From Bacillota bacterium (GTDB lineage Bacteria; Bacillota; Clostridia; Lachnospirales; Lachnospiraceae), in the NCBI GenBank assembly GCA_023458855.1, contig JAEWWQ010000175.1, positions 1-9,605 of the forward strand: a stretch of 9,605 nt of DNA, in the 5' to 3' direction. A program made the translations under genes and the position numbers. Every line of letters starts with the position of its first letter. The stretch's first letter is position 1. The notes under the pieces are model-generated. The model did not search any database. It worked only from the letters and a program-made list of their open reading frames with translations, and was not told the DNA's origin. This document shows positions 6,029-9,605 of the stretch, piece after piece.

Positions 6029-7171
6029 ATGAGTAATACAAAAGTGGATTTTATTTATTTGAGCGAAGAGGATATGTTAAAAGCAAAGGTGGATGATGTT
6101 GTTGGATGTACTGACTGCATGGAAGAAATGCTGAAACTGTTGGACAAAGGCGACTATCGCATGGGCGGTGATAATGGAAATTCTCATGGATGTATGATTA
6201 CATTTCCGGATGAACCAGAATTTCCAAATATGCCCAATAATACGCCTGACAGAAGATTTATGGCAATGCCTGCATATGTAGGCGGCAAATTTGATGTTGC
6301 TGGTATGAAATGGTATGGATCTAATATTGCAAACAGAGAAAAAGGACTTCCGCGTTCTATTTTAATGGCAATGCTAAATGATAAGGATACAGGGGCACCA
6401 CTTGCCCTGATGTCAGCAAACTTATTAAGTTCTTACCGTACTGCAGGAGTTCCGGGAGTTGGTGTTAAACATCTTGCTGTAAAAAATGCAAAAGTACTCG
6501 GAATTGTTGGACCTGGTGTTATTAACTGTACTGCAATACAAACTTTTGCAGCACTTCGGCCAACGCTTGATACATTAAAAATTAAAGGACGTGGACAGGC
6601 ATCTATTGATCGTTGTATTGATTTTGTAAAAGAAAAATGCCCACAGTTCACAAAGATTATTGTATGCGAAACCCTGGAAGAATGTGTGAGAGAGTGTGAT
6701 ATTATTAGCTTTGCAACATCTACATCTATGGGAGTTGGTGTAAGTTCATATCCACACGTGGAAACAGAATGGATCAAACCAGGCGCATTATTCTGTTTGC
6801 CAGGTGCAGCAGATTTTGATGATGATTTTCTTTTGAGCGGAAAAGCAAAATTAGTAGTGGATAATATCAAATTGTATGAAGCCTGGGCAGAGGAATATCC
6901 GTATCCTACCTATGATATTGTTTACATACTCGGGTCTAAATTTATGGATCTTGCACATGAAGAAAGACTGGATAAAGCAAAAATCCATGATCTTGGAGCG
7001 ATTTTAAATGGAAAAATTCCGGCACGCGAGAGCGATGATCAGATTATTCTTTACTCTGTAGGTGGTATGCCAGTAGAAGATGTAGCATGGGGAAAAGAAA
7101 TTTATGATTATGCGATAAAAAATGGAATCGGAGTAAAATTGAATTTGTGGGATAAGCCATCATTGTTCTGA
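6029..7171 (+). CDS. Ornithine cyclodeaminase / mu-crystallin family protein
   Basis: The 380-residue protein has the OCD/mu-crystallin fold signature. GMKWYGSNIANREKGLPRS (about 92-110) contains the conserved substrate-binding Lys at K94. TGAPLALM leads to S-S-Y-R137-T-A, the family Arg, and G161-P-G163 in VLGIVGPGVINC is the NAD(P)-binding turn, with Pro where Ala is usual. The family includes ornithine cyclodeaminases, ketimine reductases for pyrroline- or piperideine-2-carboxylate, and alanine dehydrogenases. The protein is longer than classic members (about 310-350), with additions near 45-75 and at the C-terminus. The usual catalytic Asp region reads LPGAADFDDDF (258-267). AAGGAGG (6014-6020) lies 8 bases before the ATG. 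It is the last cluster gene, followed by a terminator. Likely role: handling a cyclic imine or diamino acid from the oxidase. Reductase versus cyclodeaminase is unresolved. Confidence 0.85.
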   Translation: MSNTKVDFIYLSEEDMLKAKVDDVVGCTDCMEEMLKLLDKGDYRMGGDNGNSHGCMITFPDEPEFPNMPNNTPDRRFMAMPAYVGGKFDVAGMKWYGSNIANREKGLPRSILMAMLNDKDTGAPLALMSANLLSSYRTAGVPGVGVKHLAVKNAKVLGIVGPGVINCTAIQTFAALRPTLDTLKIKGRGQASIDRCIDFVKEKCPQFTKIIVCETLEECVRECDIISFATSTSMGVGVSSYPHVETEWIKPGALFCLPGAADFDDDFLLSGKAKLVVDNIKLYEAWAEEYPYPTYDIVYILGSKFMDLAHEERLDKAKIHDLGAILNGKIPARESDDQIILYSVGGMPVEDVAWGKEIYDYAIKNGIGVKLNLWDKPSLF

Positions 7172-7187
7172 CGCCATTGTTCTGACG
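7161..7187 (+). repeat. 14-bp tandem duplication across a stop codon
   Basis: CATTGTTCTGACG occurs at 7161-7173 and again at 7175-7187 with a 14-base period. The first copy contains the final Leu-Phe codon bases and the TGA stop of the OCD-family gene, and the second copy lies just after it. This looks like a small replication-slippage duplication. It does not change the protein, because the first stop is intact. Confidence 0.75.
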
Positions 7188-7208
7188 GTAAATTTAATAA
7201 AAAATAAT

Positions 7209-7249
7209 AAAAAGCCCTCCAAACTACTATTTTGCGGAGTGGCTTTTTT
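7209..7249 (+). terminator. Intrinsic terminator after the OCD-family gene
   Basis: AAAAAGCCCTCC (7209-7220) pairs with GGAGTGGCTTTTT (7236-7248), with one bulged T at 7240 and a 15-base loop. This gives a GC core of seven pairs extended by five A-T pairs and ending in a T run (7244-7249). The A-run on the 5' side means it could also work on the opposite strand. It closes the catabolic cluster and isolates it from the MalT-like gene. Confidence 0.87.
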
Positions 7250-7270
7250 AAAATGTGTGTGGTAAACTTT

Positions 7271-7300
7271 TTCATACAGGTACAAGTACACAGGTATTAA
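7271..7300 (+). promoter_or_regulatory. Weak candidate promoter of the MalT-like gene
   Basis: A poor -35 TTCATA (7271-7276), an 18-base spacer and -10 TATTAA (7295-7300) lie between the upstream terminator and the regulator gene. The terminator makes a promoter somewhere here necessary, but the match is weak. If used, the transcript would start near 7307, only about 9 bases before the ATG at 7316, which favours ATG 7343 as the translation start. Confidence 0.3.
7276..7296. repeat. Direct repeat ACAGGTA (14-base period) upstream of the MalT-like gene
   Basis: ACAGGTA occurs at 7276-7282 and 7290-7296, with a related ACAAGTAC unit between them. It overlaps the weak promoter spacer and -10 region. 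Phased direct repeats are typical of activator sites, including those of MalT-like proteins, but seven bases twice is modest evidence. Confidence 0.35.
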
Positions 7301-7342
7301 AAGGTCTCTATTTTTATGGAATCAGAAACTGATGGAGCTAAA

Positions 7343-9605
7343 ATGGAAGAAAAAAATGAAAAGTTTTTTTTAGAGCCGGAATTACAGGCTGATGAGAAGT
7401 TCTACATACGTCCCAAAATAGCAAATAAGAAGATGAAGGCAGCCCAGACTATGGTGCAGACGGTATATCTCTATGGAATATCTGGATGTGGAAAAACATT
7501 CTTTATCCGTGACTATATGGGGAAAAGAAAATATTACTATTTTTCGGCAGAGCAGCTGAGCGAAGAAGAACTGGATTTTCCGTTTAGTGAAAAGCAGATC
7601 ATTGTAGTCATTGATGATCTGCATCAGTTAAGGACAGATGAATTGAGAGAAACATTGATCAGAAGAATTGAAATATTGGCAAGACGGCAGGATGTCTGGC
7701 TGATCTTATCAGGAAGAAGCAGAATGCCTTCATGGCTGACACCTGTTTATTATCAGAAAGTATTTACGGTGATAGAGGAAGAAGATTTCGTGCTCTCCGA
7801 AACTGAGATGATGCAATATCTCAATTTATGGGGACTGACACTTACAGAAGAGGACTTTAGAAAAGTTACGGGGCTAACAAAGGGAATAGGAGTTGTAATA
7901 AGACTTCTTGCTATGGAACTTTCTGCAGGCAGGCCTTTTGATGCAAACTACATCGAACGTATGCGAGATGATTTTTGGAACTATCTTGACAGTCATGTCT
8001 ATGATCAGTGGGAGGTAGAGATTCAGGAATTCCTCATGCAGGTGTGTATTGTAGAGGAATTTGATAAGCATCTGGCAGAGATGATTACAGGCAGAAGTGA
8101 TGTAGAGAGAATGATCGGCATAGCGGAACAGTTAGGCAACTTTATGATATTTAAAGAAGCTGTTGGTGGTAAGAGAATCTATGAAATCAAGCTTGCAATG
8201 CGACATTCCATGAGGCGGAGACTTCTTCGAACCTATCAGAAAGAAAAATGGGAACGGCTTTATTATAATGCAGGTCTTTACTATGAACTGGAGGGTGATA
8301 CCCCCAATGCACTGAGGATGTATGAGGCATGCCGCGACACGGAGAGAATAGCAGGACTCTTAATATCCAATGCAAGAAAGAATCCGGCAAGCGGTCATTA
8401 TTATGAACTCCGGGAATATTACCTTACGCTGCCAGAAGAAAGAATCCGGGAAAGTGTAGAACTGATGGCAGGCATGAGCATGCTCCAGTCCATGCTCTTA
8501 GATATAGAAGAAAGTGAACGTTGGTATGAGGAATTAAAACAGTTGGAAGGAACTTTAAGAGGAAGTGCCAAAAAAGCAGCCAAGGGTCAGCTCATCTATC
8601 TGGACATTGCATTGCCACACCGTGGAAGCAGTGCACTGATCGATATAATGAAAAATACAGGGACTTTGTTAATGAACCGTAATATCAGTCTGCCTGAATT
8701 CTCCGTTACCAGTAATCTTCCTTCCCAGATGAACGGGGGAAAGGATTTCTGTGAATGGAGCAGGAAGGATAAGGAACTGGCAAAGAGCATTGGGAAGATT
8801 GTAGAATTTATCCTTGGGAAATATGGAAAAGGATTGGTAAACCTTGCACTTGCGGAAAGCTTTCTGGAAAAAGGGGAAGACAGTTATGAAATTGCCAATC
8901 TGACGAACAAAGGCATGATGCAGGCGCAGGCAGGGGGAAAAATCGAACAGTGTTTTGTGGCAGCCGGGATACTTGCCTGGCTTCATATCATAAATGACCA
9001 TGCAGAGGATGCAAGGGAAATATTGTTTAATTTTCAGAAGAAGGCAGAAAAGGAAGGAGCGACAAAACTGCTATCCAATCTTACTGCCCTTCAGATACGG
9101 ATTGGTCTCTATCAGGGAAAGACAGCTGAGGCAATGGAATGGATGGAGACGGTACCGCAGGAAGAAATCGAATTTTCTACAATGGAGCGTTTTCGCTATC
9201 TGACTAAGGTGCGTATTTACCTGTTAATGGGAAAAAATGAAAAAGCCATTAGCCTGCTGCAACGTATTCAGTATTATGCGGAAATTATGCATCGTACTTA
9301 TATAAGCATGGAGGCGGGGCTTTTGCTGGCTATTACCCAGTACCGGATGGGAGATTCCAAATGGGAAGAGACATTTCAAAAGACCTTAACGGAAGCGGAA
9401 AGCTATCACTTTGTACGGCTCATCTCCAGAGAAGGAGCAGCAGTGAACCGGATGCTAAAGGAGACAGCGTGGAAAGGTAAGAATGCAAAATACTATAAGA
9501 CAGTTCTGAATGAGACAGAAAAGCTGGCACTTGCTTACCCGGGGTATTTAAAACAGGCAACCGAAGAAGCAGCTTTTAGCGAAAATGCGATTAAGATTCT
9601 AAAGC
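7343..9605 (+). CDS. MalT-like LuxR-family regulator (STAND ATPase), 3' end outside window
   Basis: The frame is open from 7343 to the last base, giving 754 residues without a stop. A P-loop G45-I-S-G-C-G-K-T52 and a Walker B strand IIVVIDDLH (about 86-94) form the ATPase domain, and LILSGRSRMPSWL near 120 fits the sensor region of MalT-type proteins. A long helical-repeat (TPR-like) region follows from about residue 290, including YYELEGDTPNALRMYEACRD. The final YPGYLKQATEEAAFSENAIK resembles the segment just before the LuxR DNA-binding domain, which lies beyond the window. ATG 7343 is chosen because GGAG (7334-7337) lies 5 bases upstream; ATG 7316 in the same frame would add nine residues. 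Such regulators bind ATP and an inducer, oligomerise and activate transcription. Its target may be downstream genes and not the oxidoreductase cluster, from which a terminator separates it. Confidence 0.85.
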   Translation, partial: MEEKNEKFFLEPELQADEKFYIRPKIANKKMKAAQTMVQTVYLYGISGCGKTFFIRDYMGKRKYYYFSAEQLSEEELDFPFSEKQIIVVIDDLHQLRTDELRETLIRRIEILARRQDVWLILSGRSRMPSWLTPVYYQKVFTVIEEEDFVLSETEMMQYLNLWGLTLTEEDFRKVTGLTKGIGVVIRLLAMELSAGRPFDANYIERMRDDFWNYLDSHVYDQWEVEIQEFLMQVCIVEEFDKHLAEMITGRSDVERMIGIAEQLGNFMIFKEAVGGKRIYEIKLAMRHSMRRRLLRTYQKEKWERLYYNAGLYYELEGDTPNALRMYEACRDTERIAGLLISNARKNPASGHYYELREYYLTLPEERIRESVELMAGMSMLQSMLLDIEESERWYEELKQLEGTLRGSAKKAAKGQLIYLDIALPHRGSSALIDIMKNTGTLLMNRNISLPEFSVTSNLPSQMNGGKDFCEWSRKDKELAKSIGKIVEFILGKYGKGLVNLALAESFLEKGEDSYEIANLTNKGMMQAQAGGKIEQCFVAAGILAWLHIINDHAEDAREILFNFQKKAEKEGATKLLSNLTALQIRIGLYQGKTAEAMEWMETVPQEEIEFSTMERFRYLTKVRIYLLMGKNEKAISLLQRIQYYAEIMHRTYISMEAGLLLAITQYRMGDSKWEETFQKTLTEAESYHFVRLISREGAAVNRMLKETAWKGKNAKYYKTVLNETEKLALAYPGYLKQATEEAAFSENAIKILK

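Noticed and set aside
6021..6032. ATG immediately after AAGGAGG upstream of the OCD-family gene
   Set aside because: It encodes only Met-Glu-Leu before a stop and is too close to the ribosome binding site; the ATG at 6029 has correct spacing.
6433..6870. 145-residue minus-strand open frame within the OCD-family gene
   Set aside because: It is antisense to clear coding sequence, with no ribosome binding site and no recognisable domain.
8994..9203. 69-residue plus-strand open frame
   Set aside because: It is out of frame inside the continuous MalT-like coding sequence; its Arg-rich sequence is a frame shadow.
1..9605. CRISPR arrays, tRNA/rRNA genes, insertion sequences, attachment sites
   Set aside because: No regularly spaced long repeats, cloverleaf-like segments, transposase-like proteins or terminal inverted repeats were seen in either strand.

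Overview
The window looks like a chromosomal segment from a low-GC Gram-positive anaerobe, most likely a Clostridia/Lachnospiraceae-type gut bacterium. The signs are AT-rich DNA, strong AGGAGG-type ribosome binding sites, near-consensus sigma-A promoters, U-tract terminators, frequent AGA arginine codons, and a large MalT-like ATPase regulator. The genus cannot be fixed from the sequence alone.

Layout. Positions 1-114 (minus strand) hold the first 38 codons of a LysR-family regulator. It is divergent from a plus-strand catabolic cluster, and the roughly 200-bp divergent region carries two back-to-back sigma-A promoters, LysR-type palindromes and a terminator-like hairpin in the leader of the plus-strand unit. 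The cluster starts with a Rid (YjgF/RidA) enamine/imine deaminase (316-705). Four tightly packed genes follow: a small [2Fe-2S] protein (737-1054), an FAD/NAD oxidoreductase with a C-terminal double [4Fe-4S] domain (1051-2667), a stand-alone BFD-like [2Fe-2S] protein (2651-2983) and a DAO-family FAD amine oxidoreductase (2980-4107). Each of the four overlaps the next by 4 to 17 bases. An internal hairpin terminator (4128-4166) separates these from a PII-family signalling protein (4195-4554), an APC-superfamily amino-acid permease (4586-5983, TTG start) and an ornithine-cyclodeaminase/mu-crystallin-family protein (6029-7171). A good intrinsic terminator at 7209-7249 closes the cluster. A separate gene for a MalT/LuxR-type STAND ATPase regulator begins at about 7343 and runs off the right edge.

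How the genes may work together (inference). The permease imports an amino acid or N-substituted amino acid. The four-polypeptide flavin/iron-sulphur complex, related to HcnABC, opine oxidase and D-hydroxyproline dehydrogenase, oxidises its C-N bond to an imine and passes electrons through FAD and Fe-S centres. Rid hydrolyses the reactive imine/enamine. The OCD-family enzyme would reduce a cyclic ketimine or cyclodeaminate a diamino acid. The PII protein, placed beside an amino-acid permease rather than an ammonium channel, would tune uptake to energy or nitrogen status, and LysR would sense the substrate. The substrate is not determinable from the sequence; proline-, ornithine-, lysine- or opine-like compounds are the leading candidates.
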